DNA from: Agrypnia vestita
Taxonomy: Eukaryota; Arthropoda; Insecta; Trichoptera; Phryganeidae
Direction of reading: 5' to 3'
Length of the DNA stretch: 64,000 bases
Assembly (NCBI GenBank): GCA_016648135.1
Contig: JADDOH010000495.1
Coordinates: forward strand, 186,001-250,000
The notes below the pieces were generated by a model. That model saw only the letters and a program-made list of their open reading frames with translations, had not been told where the DNA came from and did no database searches. Positions 54,392 to 64,000 of this stretch are shown piece by piece. Each line of letters begins with the position of its first letter. Within the stretch, counting starts at the first letter, position 1. A program made the position numbers and the translations under genes.

Positions 54392-54572
54392 AAGCCCTTG
54401 TAGCTCAGTGGGCATGACACTGGCTTCTGACACCAAAGATTCCGGGTTCGAATCCCGGTGAGGTCACAATTAATCTATGTGATTAACTCAAGCCAGGGTG
54501 TTTTTTTATGTGTTTCGCTTCAATAATTGGGCCCCTTGGCCTGTTGAAGCGTAAAAAATAAAAGTAAAAAAA
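54392..54572 (+). mobile_element. tRNA-derived SINE family A, best copy
   Basis: The head GCCCTTGTAGCTCAGTGGGC (A box) and GGTTCGAATCC (B box, 54445-54455) make a near-complete tRNA-like fold, with an Arg-like anticodon region (CTTCTGACA). The body is CTCAAGCCAGGGTGTTTTTT, TTTCGCTTCAATAATTGGGC, CCTTGGCCTGTTGAAGCG and an A-rich tail. The acceptor arms pair poorly, so this is a SINE and not a tRNA gene. Relatives are at 55.64, 57.31 and 47.66 kb. Confidence 0.8.
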
Positions 54573-54939
54573 AACGTATATCTTATGGAGACATTGGGTA
54601 TATTCTATAAGTTCTTGTATGATTTTCTAAATAGACGATTCTTTAATTGTTTTTTAGAACTGTGGCAGGCTGTCTGTTTGTCTCAGATTGGTGATTACTT
54701 TGGTCCAGCTACCACGAAATCACAGTCAACGAACTTAGTTTTGTCGACGCGATTTACTTCAACTAATCTACTTGGATATTGATGTTGAGCGAAGTGTTAG
54801 TTTCTATTATATGTGAAGTCAGTAATACAAATATTCAGGGGCCATGTGGTGAACAGCCTTGCGTACTGTAAGGCAGAACTTACATTCAATCTTCATTAAG
54901 CCAGTTTTTGAAGATTTTGAAACACCGGTAATCATCCGG

Positions 54940-55210
54940 CATCACGTGGCTACGATCCTCCTCGAGTCGCAGTATTTGCACTGCCTCTGTCTCTGCGGTA
55001 AGTCCTCCAGTCCTGTACACCAAGTTTTTTTTACGACGTTCTCGATATTATCGCCACATCTTCTTTGAGATTTTTCTTGAGTCGCGTCGCTTGGGTGTTG
55101 CGACACAATTCCATGCGTGTACCTATACCTTGTTTGTATATGTTTAGTCCAGCGTAATAGGGCAATTTTCATTGTAGTCACGATATGTAACCACGATTTG
55201 CAATTCAAGT
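54940..55210 (-). pseudogene. LINE C-terminal remnant
   Basis: The minus frame (54942-55208) contains LLRWTKHIQTRYRYTHGI, SDATQEKSQRRCGDNIENVV, KKTWCTGLEDLPQRQRQ. It matches ML.W.GHI.R......, RGRP..RW.DDI......W...A.DR..W.....A of LINE C-termini and pairs with the 42.7-42.95 kb remnant. The frame lacks the upstream polymerase. Confidence 0.5.
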
Positions 55211-55476
55211 TTTCTCTTTATTCTACCTATCTAGATTTAGTATCTCTATATTAGATTTAGTATTTCTTCTACTAAAGACCATGTTTCACTATCGGACAAT
55301 ACAATTGATCTGTGAACTGTACGCCAGATTCGTTTTTTACATGATGGGTAGTTTCCAGAATATAACGTATATAAAAAAAACCGCGTAAAAAATTAGTAAA
55401 GTAAAGAAAAAGGTGAGAAAGGGGTTTCATTGTATAAAAATAAATCCAGTATGTTAAAAAAGACAGTTTATTTTCG

Positions 55477-55518
55477 TAACAAAATGTTGTACGATAAATA
55501 TCATACAACATTTTGTTA
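55477..55518. repeat. 15-bp perfect hairpin
   Basis: TAACAAAATGTTGTA (55477-55491) and TACAACATTTTGTTA (55504-55518) are exact inverted repeats with a 12-base loop, followed by an A/T-rich stretch. Function unknown. Confidence 0.8.
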
Positions 55519-55637
55519 GGAAAAATCTTTTTTTTTTATAAAGTTGATTCACTCTATATAAGGAAAAAACGCATCGGTTTACGCATGTTTGGTACAAAAT
55601 CACTTTCACCACTTGAAAAAGTAGATATTTATATCTA

Positions 55638-55812
55638 GGCGATCCTCTTGACCCAATGGACATGACGCCGGTTTCCCATACTGAGGGTTCCGGATTCGAT
55701 CCCCGGTGAGGTCATAATAAAACTATGATTTTCTCAAGCCAAAGTATTTTTGTAATGCAACAACTTCAGCAATTGAGCCTCTTGACCTGAAAGAGTTAAA
55801 AAAATTAATAAA
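55638..55812 (+). mobile_element. tRNA-derived SINE family A, second copy
   Basis: GGCGATCCTCTTGACCCAAT, GGACATGACGCCGG (worn A-box head) and GGATTCGATCC (B box) precede GGTGAGGTCATAATAA. The body is TTTCTCAAGCCAAAGTATTT, CAGCAATTGAGCCTCTTGAC, and the tail AAAAAAATTAATAAAT. It is more diverged than the 54.39 kb copy. Confidence 0.7.
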
Positions 55813-56140
55813 TATTCAGGGATGGTATACTATTTCGAACCAAATTTACAGGTTCAACAAAAATTCAGTTATTTATCGCTGTGAGTTTCGTGAATTTCTT
55901 GTCAAATCTTGCTGAGATAGGATGTTGTGATCATTTTCTTCAAAACTTTCCTTGGAACTAACGTAATCCTTTAAAACAGCCTCGAGTTTGGAAAAAAATC
56001 CTAAATTTTACACCGTGTTGATCAAAATCAAGTAAAAAATACAGCATAAAAACAGAATTAATATATTATTATAAATTTACATTTTTCAAGAAACATCCTA
56101 CAAATTTTTAGGAGCTTTTTATAAGTTGCCTCGAATCGCA

Positions 56141-56265
56141 TTAGATGAACATCCTGGTGTACGACATCAACAGTAGATTCTTTGGCTCCAGCCGTCGCGG
56201 CGTGGTGGCCAGATGCTGCGGATCTCGGAACAGTGTCCGCTGTATCCAGCGCGGCACGCGCTCAG
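56141..56265 (-). CDS. Candidate 3'-terminal coding exon, unrecognised
   Basis: On the minus strand TTTAGTCTCATCCTTAGCAG forms a good pyrimidine-rich acceptor ending at 56266. From 56265 the frame runs 40 codons to TAA (56143-56141): ERVPRWIQRTLFRDPQHLA, then TTPRRLEPKNLLLMSYTRM, then FI. Third positions are strongly G/C (GAG CGC GTG CCG CGC, CTG GCC ACC ACG CCG), in sharp contrast to the AT-rich flanks. That is the best sign of host coding sequence in this window. The plus frame over the same stretch is also open (GSSRRGVVARCCGSRNSV), so strand is not certain. I do not recognise the protein. VPRWIQR vaguely recalls the cytoplasmic-loop start of Cys-loop receptors, but the rest does not follow. 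Confidence 0.35.
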
Positions 56266-56689
56266 CTGCTAAGGATGAGACTAAACATAGAGCAAAGCGA
56301 AGAGCGATTTATCACCAAGACTCAAGCCGAGAGCCGCCTTATAACATAAATCTGTTCCGAGTCGTTAATTGTCATAGTTTTATTCATCCCCAAAGCTGCG
56401 TCATTTATATTAATACTAATTTAAATACCCATCATTGGAAACATTACGGTATTTATCGAATAACGAATTAAATATAAATAGATGAATACTTAAAGGCGAT
56501 TGTTTGGCAATTTCTTCTCCTTCTTCCTGGCACTGTCCCCAACTCATTGCCTAGGTAGGCTATTGGGGTCGGCTCTTCTCGTTCTCAGGCTGTATCTTCT
56601 TCGGTTCTGGGTGTCGTTTTTATCAAGGCCGTTTCCCCGTAGGATTTTGGAGCACTGAGTCATCCAGGAGTTTTTTAGTCTGTAATGAG

Positions 56690-57090
56690 GGCAATGCGAG
56701 CGAAATTCACCATTTTTTCTCTTAGCTTCTCTTGCATTTTGTATAGAAATGTAACAAATTAAAATTTATTTGTTAGGTTCCATATATTTTAAAAACACAT
56801 ATTTTTCTAAAATAACATTAAAAATAAAATTAATCAATAAATTAAAACTAAACCAACAATGATTTAGAAATGAAGAAAATTGCTCCACTTTGTGGGCTTG
56901 ACTGTATGGACTTACTTTTTTTTCAATAACATTATGAAGTAGACGATTATCTTTAAGTAATAAAAATATTTTTTTAATTAAACAAAGTATTTTTACAGTT
57001 TATGTTTAAAAAAAGGAATGTTTTCATTTTATTCAGTTGTATTCTCAAATTTCATCGACAGACGATCGCCTTAATTTTTATATACATTCC
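56690..57090. mobile_element. Inverted-repeat element, mariner-free relative
   Basis: GGTTCCATA, GAAGAAAATTGCTCCACTTT, GTGGGCTTGACTG and TTTTTTTTCAATAACATTAT match the 16.49-16.61 kb left portion of the mariner-bearing element. Its outer right end GACGATCGCCTTAA matches GACTGATCGCCTTAA at 19.28 kb. It supplies an approximate pre-insertion sequence for the mariner copy 2 site. Confidence 0.6.
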
Positions 57091-57309
57091 TATGAAATCT
57101 ATGCACATTACTAGGTAACATACCGCCCTAAAGTAAGCTCCCCTTACCCATTTAACTACCGAAATAAAAATAAAAACAGCTATTGGTTAACAAATAATAA
57201 CAATTGTGACCTTTTGATGTTATAATAAAATTATAAATGTGCGTCATTTTGGCGTGGTGTTGCGTAGTAATCGTTTTGCAGCCACGGCCAGTTTTTACGT
57301 AAAACTTAC

Positions 57310-57478
57310 TTGTCATTATATTTATTTTATTCGGCCATGGGACCGAATTACTGTAGCGAAACAAATCAAAAAAGCGACCGGACTTGACAAAATTACATGG
57401 GTGTAATGTTACCTCACCGCGAATTAAACTCTTGGTATGGAAAGCCAGTGTCATGCCCACTCCACTGCGAGGGTCGCC
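57310..57478 (-). mobile_element. tRNA-derived SINE family A, inverted copy
   Basis: Read on the minus strand: GGCGACCCTCGCAGTGGAGT, GGGCATGACACTGGCTTTCC, ATACCAAGAGTTTAATTCGC (decayed B box), GGTGAGGTAACATTACAC. The body includes TTTTGTCAAGTCCGGTCGC, TTTGTTTCGCTACAGTAATT and GGTCCCATGGCCGAATAAAA. Order and spacing equal the 54.39 kb copy. Confidence 0.7.
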
Positions 57479-57770
57479 GATAAATTGTCATTAAAAAGGG
57501 AGAGGGTCTACCACAGGTCAACTTTACTTAATGCAAACAATAAACAATCTGATTTCCTTGCGGAACTTAAAATCCAGTGAAACGTGTCACCTGGCGACAG
57601 AAATTAATTCCGATGAATCCAGCTGTCCTAACTAATTAATATTAAATATATCTGAAAGGTTTTCTTGCTGCCCTAGCTACAATAAATAGTATCATCGATT
57701 TATTTATGTGTCGATAAATTTTATTATTTTTTTATATTACTTTTATTAACTTTTTATATTACTTTTATTA

Positions 57771-57885
57771 TTCTCATAGCTAGTAGCAAAGACTTTACAT
57801 TTAGATTTGTCTTGATAATTTGACCTAATATCAATACTTATGAAGATATGTAATATCAAGTTAATGTTAGTGCAAGAAATAAAGT
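57771..57885 (+). mobile_element. TA-MITE family, half copy
   Basis: CTCATAGCTAGTAGCAAAGA, CTTTACA, then ACCTAATATCAATACTTATG and AAGATATGTAATATCAAG match the left arm of the 60.8 kb MITE (CTCATAGCTAGTAGCAAAAA). No right arm follows. Confidence 0.65.
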
Positions 57886-57889
57886 ATAA

Positions 57890-59820
57890 AGTGCTAAGGT
57901 AAAAAGTATAACTTAACATTTTATAGCAGTTTCAGAATAAATTCAGAATCATATTTTGAGAAAGTATTTTTATGGATTGTAGAAATCGGTAGGACATTTT
58001 TCTGGTAGATTTAAGTGAAATAAATAACGCTTTAAATGAGAACGAATCTTTGGCCACACGGTGAATTTGGTCGAGCATGTAGATTTAGATTGAAGGGCTT
58101 ATTGAGCGTACTGGCTCATTTATTAAAGGATGTGGTATATCCAGGTCCCTTTCATCTTCAGTGACACCGTAACTACAGCCGCAGCCCATATTGATGTCCG
58201 AAATGAACGTTCACACTTGTGATTTTCATGTCTTCATTAAATTTTCACGACAAACTGGCGCCTAGACTTTAATGTTCAAACACCTTACTTCCCTTGAGAT
58301 CTATCAACCGTGTACAATCAAACTATCAAACTTTGTAAACTATCAAACTTTGTAAATGTATCTCAATAGAAAGGCAAATGCTTAATCTTTTTCTGCATGA
58401 AGTAAGAGCTGTATTTTTTTGTTCCGAGCATCATTTTATTTGACAGAAATTCTAGGGATTTCCATGTTCAAATATATTAGTTGTGTGCAAACGAACACAT
58501 TAAAGGTTGATTTTAGTACTAGTTGCAAATATACAAGAGTTGACATTGGTTTTATAGTCAAACTCTTCAATTCGTGGGCTCTTAAATGTAGTAATCTAAG
58601 CAATGAAGCTTTAATAAAATTAATAAAAAATGTACTTTGCTTTCACTACATGTCTCCTTTAAAAAAAATTTAAAATCGAGAAATTTCTATTTATTTCCGC
58701 ATATTCCAGACACCACCAGCTAGTTATATCTAGTTTGATTTTAAATTTTCCATTATGTGTCAAGCTTTCCGTAATCTTTCTATAATCTTTCATAATTTCC
58801 TGACAATATATTTTGATGGTTTCATCGAATAATCATGTCTTATATGTCTTTAATTTTAAAGCTGCCTACTGGTCAATCGTTAAAATTGATTGGAATTATA
58901 ATGTTATATTTTTTTCATTTACTTTCGTCGCCTAAGGGTGCTACTCGCGCCCCTTGCTAATAGAACCCTTAGGCGATGCCTTATCGCGGAAATGCTCAGG
59001 GACGAGCCTGGATGTCTCAATAATAATACAAAAAAGGTATAAAAATGCGAATGAGAAAGTTGTTCGTCAGGAGAGAGGATATCCGCATGATGATAAAAAA
59101 ATAAGTGTCTAAGAAACTACATGGGATGTTAGATTTTATAAAATAAATACATTTATTTGTATTTTGTTGAAATCAGATTCTTTCAGAAAGAATAGGTTTG
59201 ATTCGTATCGAGTTTTTATCTTTGGAATTTTTTTTTAACCTGAACTGTACACCTAGGTTCTTTATTTTAATGCAATCATTTTAATAATAATTTTCTTAAA
59301 AATAAATAACATTTATATTATCTATATATTATAACCTCTGCCAAAAGCGAGTTTATTTTGACCAAAAGCGGTAGATTGCGCTACGAGTCGAATTGTTGAT
59401 CTAAATACGTACCTGCAATTAAGAGGTGTATTTTGGACTTGCTTAACTCTTTACTGTCTCATTTTATTTGCTGAATATTTTGTTATATTATGCCGCGGGC
59501 GATTATGTATATTTTTTTCACCATTTTAATAATTTGGAGTCGTGTGTGAATTTTGCATTAGTGTTAGTTACCGTTCAATAATTGAACGCCCTAGTTTGAA
59601 GTTTATACGTGCGGCAAGAAAAAAGTGTTTAACAACTAAAATTAACTGGAGATTTCGACGCATCATCTCGGTAGTTAATGAGATTTAAAAATGCGAATAC
59701 ATGAATTTTTTTGAATTTTGAGTCGGGTGTTTTTAATTATTATCCGAGGCATTTTTATTCCATACCACCGCGCATAATAGATAACATCCCGTATATTAAT
59801 TTTATATGAATGCCTATTTT
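57890..59820. other. No recognised gene
   Basis: One perfect 12-bp hairpin (TCGCCTAAGGGT at 58928-58939, ACCCTTAGGCGA at 58965-58976) stands out. The 84-codon plus frame at 58419-58673 has no motif. Otherwise AT-rich. Confidence 0.4.
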
Positions 59821-59827
59821 ATATATA

Positions 59828-60060
59828 ATACTAGATACATGTTTCAAGAACAATTTTCTGTACTTCAGGATTGTTTGTATAGTAGTACACAAACAATCCT
59901 GAAGAAGAGAACATTGTACTCGAAACATATAGATTTAATATCTAATAAAGTGGTGAAAATAAAGTGATTTGTGTTTTATTTTAATAATAATGTCACCACA
60001 AATTTCAAACCTCCATTCAGAAGAAAAAATATTCTTCGAATAAATAAAATATTTAGCGAT
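59828..60060. mobile_element. Head-to-head pair of hammerhead-like modules, 59.9 kb
   Basis: The minus copy (about 59831-59875) has AATC, CTGAAGT, GAA, ACATGT and is worn. The plus copy (59895-59935) has AATC, CTGAAGA, extra A, helix II GAGAAC...GTACTC with one mismatch, GAA, ACATAT, A, GATT. AGGATTGTTTGT and ACAAACAATCCT join the two as a continuous hairpin. The tail TCTAATAAAGTGGTGAAAAT, AAAGTGATTTGTGTTTTATT and CAGAAGAAAAAATATTCTTC, GAA is shared with 22.9 and 51.1 kb. Confidence 0.6.
59895..59935 (+). ncRNA. Hammerhead-ribozyme-like fold, 59.9 kb
   Basis: Helix I AATC/GATT (59895-59898 with 59932-59935), CTGAAGA (59899-59905), helix II 59907-59921, GAA 59922-59924, helix III ACATAT, A at 59931. 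All boxes are intact apart from one helix II mismatch and an imperfect helix III palindrome. Confidence 0.5.
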
Positions 60061-60810
60061 AACACTAACCACTTTATGTATTTTTCAAATTATGCATCAA
60101 GTACTGCTATTTAAAGTACGGCGTCCAAAATAAATAGCAAGGTACGAAATAATATTATTTGAAAATCTTATTTTAAATAAAATTGCGAGCAAAGAGTACT
60201 ACAGAAAACATAAGTAAAACATTTTATATAACGTACCTAAAGTTTTAGTGATGTGCAGTAGAAACGTATTTAAAGGTAGATAGATACAGGAAACGGGTCG
60301 CTATAAATATTCCTCCATTAGCTGAGGACTATTGCCAAACAGCGCGGATTGATGGTAAAAGAAAAATTGTATAATTCAAGTCAAAGAGTTTCACATCTCG
60401 GCATATTTCCTGTTATTTCTTTGAGTGACTCGGTGAGCTTCCGAAGCTGTAAAGATGTATAAACGTGCCAGTGACTTCTGAAAGACGATTGTAAATCATA
60501 ACTAAACACGTAAACGGTAAACGGGGCTTTATAATGTAAGCGCCTTGGCTTTGAGAAGTCCATCAATTAATTTATGGCAGGTACCATTATGTGGGCTTTT
60601 TAGAAGCTGTCCTTATAAACAGGATTATCTCTCGTTGATGCGAGGTTCGTGGAACAAGTGATATCTATCATATTATAAGAATGTGAAGATTATAAATATG
60701 AAATTAGATACTTGACCGTATTGCAATGTTTTTTTATTTTCTCTTGTACATTCTAAGCAAGACATTGATATATAAAATACGAAAGTAAAAACCAAAGGTG
60801 TCAAATAATA

Positions 60811-61323
60811 CAAGGTATCTCATAGCTAGTAGCAAAAACTTTACAGATGGATAATGAGTCGAAAATGTTCGAGCAACTAATGTCGATAGTTAAGGAGATA
60901 TGCAATATCAAAGATTGTATTTATTTTTCAATACTTTTGATTTATTTTTTGCAAAAAGTTAAACAATTATTACAGTAACTTATATCGATTATCAAAAATT
61001 TATTGTCTTCAATTTCAATTCAAAACAAATTTATAAAAACCTTTTAAAAAATATATTTCAATTTTCGGAAGGTTTTTATCATTTTATTCGACTTGTATTA
61101 AAGTGAATGATTTTTCATAATCGATATAATTTACTGTAATGGTAGTAATAGTAATAACACTACTTCAACTTTTTGAAAAAATTAAGTAAAAAATATTGAA
61201 ATAATAAATGCAAACTTGAATATTAAAATAATAAATTAGCTCATGGTTGCTTGAATATTTTCGACTCATGATCGAGGCAGGAATTCACCTGTAAAGTTTT
61301 TGCTATGAGCTATGAGACGCCCG
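60811..61323. mobile_element. Palindromic TA-flanked MITE, copy 2
   Basis: TA at 60809-60810 and 61324-61325 flank ends CAAGGTATCTCATAGC and, on the other strand, CGGGCGTCTCATAGC. Both arms continue ...AGCAAAAACTTTACAG, ATGAGTCGAAAAT, GTTCGAGCA or ATTCAAGCA. The centre has ATCGATATAATTTACTGTAA. The 513-bp element shares its arms' TGAGTCGAAAATATTC and TTTGCATTT blocks with the 9.38 kb copy but differs in its outermost 15-20 bp. Confidence 0.75.
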
Positions 61324-61325
61324 TA

Positions 61326-63590
61326 TAAATTTCTGTGAATTTAAAAATTGCGCAAACGCTACACTTACGTAAAATGTATTCATCTGCAAAATTCATTTTG
61401 TTCTCGTTTAACATTTTGTCTTCTTACTTTAGTTATAGGCAGAATTACGGAAGAATGACAGAAAATATACCGAATTTTTATGAGAATATAGATCAATATT
61501 TACACACTGCATCCACCATTTCCATTCTGATGAGAAAATAAAAAATAATATTGCAGGCATAGATGCGAGTTAGAGGTTTGAGATAAATGTATATAAAATT
61601 ATGATATATGTATTCATAATTTATGGCCTATATACACTCATCAAAAACTGCACGTGAGGATATATTTAGGTACTTTGCTAAATTGACATTTTATCGAAAA
61701 TTCCTGTCTTGCAGGGAAGGTTAGATATTCTGTGCTATTATGAAAATAACAATATTGGGATGTCATATTTCTATCCCAACACTTAATAGACGAAAATTAA
61801 AATAATAAATAAACGAGACGTCGGTGTTCGGTGTTCGTCATACTTAAATAAGAAGATTTGTATATTTTCACATATCTCTCTCAAAGTAAATGCCTTTATT
61901 TGCAATGTCCGATTTCTCCGGTCTGATCTGACAGCTGGGCTCTGGCGCAAACGTAACCTCACAATTCTCATATTTTGACTAAAATTACATCAAATAAGTA
62001 CAAATGCTGTATTTAAAGCTTATAGAAAAAAGATTATTTCATATCCACTTATAAATTTCTTCTCCCACAGCGTTTTGATGTAAAATTAAGGTAAAATTGT
62101 AATTGTCGAGTTGGACCATAAAAGAGATATATTGTTGGACTATTTAAATTTGAAGTTTGACCGATAACTGTCATTTACTTATTTCTCCGCCTGACTACAC
62201 CACCGACGTACATCTAAGTCTATTTTGTTTTTTTATTTTTATTTTCGTCTGTTAAGTGTAGGGATAAAGATCTGACATCGCAATATTGCTATTTTCAGTA
62301 TAGCACAGATTGTATGGTTCGGAATGTTGGTCTCAATCTATTTTTTTAGTATTTATTTTTTCAGGTGCAAATCTATACTTGCGATCGACTCTTCACTGTG
62401 CGCATGTAGGTATCTACGTATTACAGGGGAGCCTTAATTTTCTTGGAGTAATTCATTCCGGCAAGAACTCAATTTTCGAACACATTGTTGTGAGCGTCGT
62501 ATTTTCGCTCCTTTATTTGACAGTTCTCGATCCAAGATGTCCGTTTGGCGCGCATTCTGCTGTCAGGCGATAGGCGCGCGCAATCGGCTCTCATCTTTAC
62601 GAGACGGACGTGGGACGGACCGACCGACTTAAACACGTGCAATCTTTGTTTGTGTTCATACTGGGCTGCACAGATGTCGGTGAATAAATTTTCCATTACG
62701 AGATACAAGGACTGAAAAATTATTGCAATACTGTCCTAAATACACATATTTTAAATGATTCTTATTTTTTCTTCGTTATACTCTTGGGAGAGTAGTCCTG
62801 GTTGCTGATAGCACCACAGTCAAATCCATCCGACGCCAACTGCTCCAGCATTCCTGTCGGCTTCCTGAACTGGAGGCTTCAATAGATCCGACCATCTAGT
62901 TGCTGATATTGAAGGGTTTCCTAGATTCTACCTTGCAGGACCAATCTCTCCATTGCATAGGCATTGAAGTAGGTACTTCAGTATGCTCAGTATTTGTTTA
63001 GTATTGATGATAGACTTTCCTAAATATTTAGTTCTTATAAAATGGAGTGTGTGGTATTTTTTATTATTCTTAAAGTACCTAGATCTACAATATATATCCT
63101 AAGATAAACAGTAATTACATATAATTAACATAAATCTCGTTCAAATGTAAGTATCATATATGCTTTCTCTTAAATGTTTCATCCTCAATATCCCGCGGCA
63201 ATTCACCACACTACTTCATTCTACTGTGCATAATTGAATTTTTCTATTGATTTTTCTTTTTAAAAAGTAGTCTTATTTCGTGTTTTTTCCTCGCGCAGAG
63301 GTAATGTTCATGCTATTATTTTTTCTTATAAATTAAAAATGCTGTGTTCATTAAACATTTTATGTATAAACAAAAGTAGGTAGATTCTATTTAATCATTG
63401 TCTAAATGTTATTTTATGTAATAAATCTAACATCACTTTGATTCTTGTGTATCGATTTCTGTTGAGTATTATTTTTGGTGCTTTAATTTGAAGTAGTGTT
63501 AATATTTTTAATTCTTCCTCATTGGCCAGAAATCGTATAGGTACTGTTGAAATGCTGACTTATCAAAATGTATGAACATTTTTTTTATAT
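61326..63590. other. No recognised gene
   Basis: TTGTATGGTTCGGAATGTTG (62309) reads LYGSECW, a LINE motif scrap. 62530-62640 is CpG-rich (TTGGCGCGCATTC, GATAGGCGCGCGCAATCGG) without an identified frame. The rest is AT-rich. Confidence 0.35.
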
Positions 63591-63599
63591 TTCCCCTGC

Positions 63600-63880
63600 C
63601 GGCAGTTAAACCTAGAGATGAAATGAGGACGGAACGTGAAATGTTCGCGTCTTTGCTAAGTCCTATATGTACTGTATTTTTAACGGGTAATGCAGGCTCG
63701 GCGATAGCAACATCGCTATTATTGCCGCTTTCGGTCTAGAACACCGGGCTAGCGGTGTGCCATCTCCGGCCGTTTATTTTCGTTTTTTCAGTCGTGAATT
63801 CGAACGAAATTATGGACGTTACACGAAGTTACGGGGACAGATAGACAGACAGACGGATGGACAGATGGTGAAATGTTTGA
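63600..63880 (-). mobile_element. Non-autonomous Helitron copy H5, 3' end unclear
   Basis: On the minus strand it begins A|TCAAACATTTCACCATCTGT and runs through CCGTCTGTCTGTC, ACGTCCATAATTTC, GAATTCACGAC and CGGCCGGAGATGGCAC. The internal TTAGCAAAGACGCG block is shared with H2. The CTAG end and hairpin were not found, so the 3' part is truncated or diverged. Confidence 0.6.
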
Positions 63881-64000
63881 TTAGTCTTAAAATCTTAGTG
63901 GTTCTAAAAATAAATTGTCATGGTCAGTCATGCGACCTTAGTTTTTGAATCTCCACTTTAACGACATTGGTAAAACTGTACAAGTAATATGCCTATGAGT

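Noticed and set aside
54401..54466. A working tRNA gene
   Set aside because: A and B boxes are good, but the acceptor arms pair poorly and the tRNA-like head runs into a body shared with other SINE copies.
56145..56471. A 108-residue plus-strand gene over the candidate exon
   Set aside because: Splice context and third-position G/C favour the minus strand, and the last third of the plus frame is AT-rich without coding character. The plus frame is kept only as an alternative.
1..64000. CRISPR array, operon, phage or plasmid functions
   Set aside because: No regularly spaced direct repeats, no Shine-Dalgarno-led gene series and no dense coding. All coding remnants are of animal transposable elements.

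Overview
This window looks like gene-poor insect nuclear DNA. Lepidoptera is my best guess, inferred from the mix of transposable elements; no host gene proves it. Base composition is AT-rich, roughly two thirds A+T by eye, with (TA)n microsatellites. There is no operon layout, no rRNA, no functional tRNA and no CRISPR array. I found no complete host protein gene. Nearly everything I can name is a mobile element or its remnant. Five short open stretches (6.75, 9.2, 25.6, 30.4 and 56.2 kb) could be isolated exons of an unrecognised gene or genes whose introns hold these repeats.

Layout. 0-0.43 kb: right part of a non-autonomous Helitron with an internal foldback. 1.5-8.4 kb: decayed LINE ends (1.5-1.8, 3.7-3.95, 7.0-7.4, 7.96-8.38). 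9.38-9.79: a palindromic TA-flanked MITE. 10.5-12.1: a deleted cecropia-like mariner, a mauritiana-like mariner relic, and a duplicated mariner 3' end. 13.28-13.85: second Helitron copy. 14.37-15.13: CpG-rich element with terminal inverted repeats. 16.4-19.3: an inverted-repeat element carrying two more mariners. 20-25.3: SINEs, a CpG-rich block and hammerhead-like hairpins. 27.0-27.7: a Penelope-like element (GIY-YIG endonuclease) whose 3' module carries a hammerhead-ribozyme-like fold. 32.7-35.5: foldback and a LINE reverse-transcriptase remnant. 36.8-38.0: hAT-like element. 39.4-40.06 and 45.8-46.1: Helitron copies, the first with a tRNA-Glu-like segment. 42.0-43.0, 48.3-48.9, 52.9-53.05 and 54.9-55.2: LINE ends. 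44.2, 52.3 and 59.9: more hammerhead-like modules. 54.4-57.5: tRNA-derived SINEs. 60.8-61.3: second TA MITE. 63.6-63.88: last Helitron copy.

How the parts relate. Autonomous families (mariner, Penelope-like, RTE-like and other LINEs) appear only as broken copies. Non-autonomous families (Helitrons, SINEs, MITEs, hammerhead foldbacks) are more numerous and better preserved at their ends.

The most interesting signal is a family of small RNA folds at 21.6, 22.9, 27.1, 33.6, 44.2 and 59.9 kb. Each has a CTGANGA box, a helix II hairpin, a GAA box and usually a palindromic helix III. Helix I differs in sequence between copies but keeps its base pairing, which is comparative evidence for a hammerhead ribozyme. 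One copy lies just downstream of a Penelope-like endonuclease.
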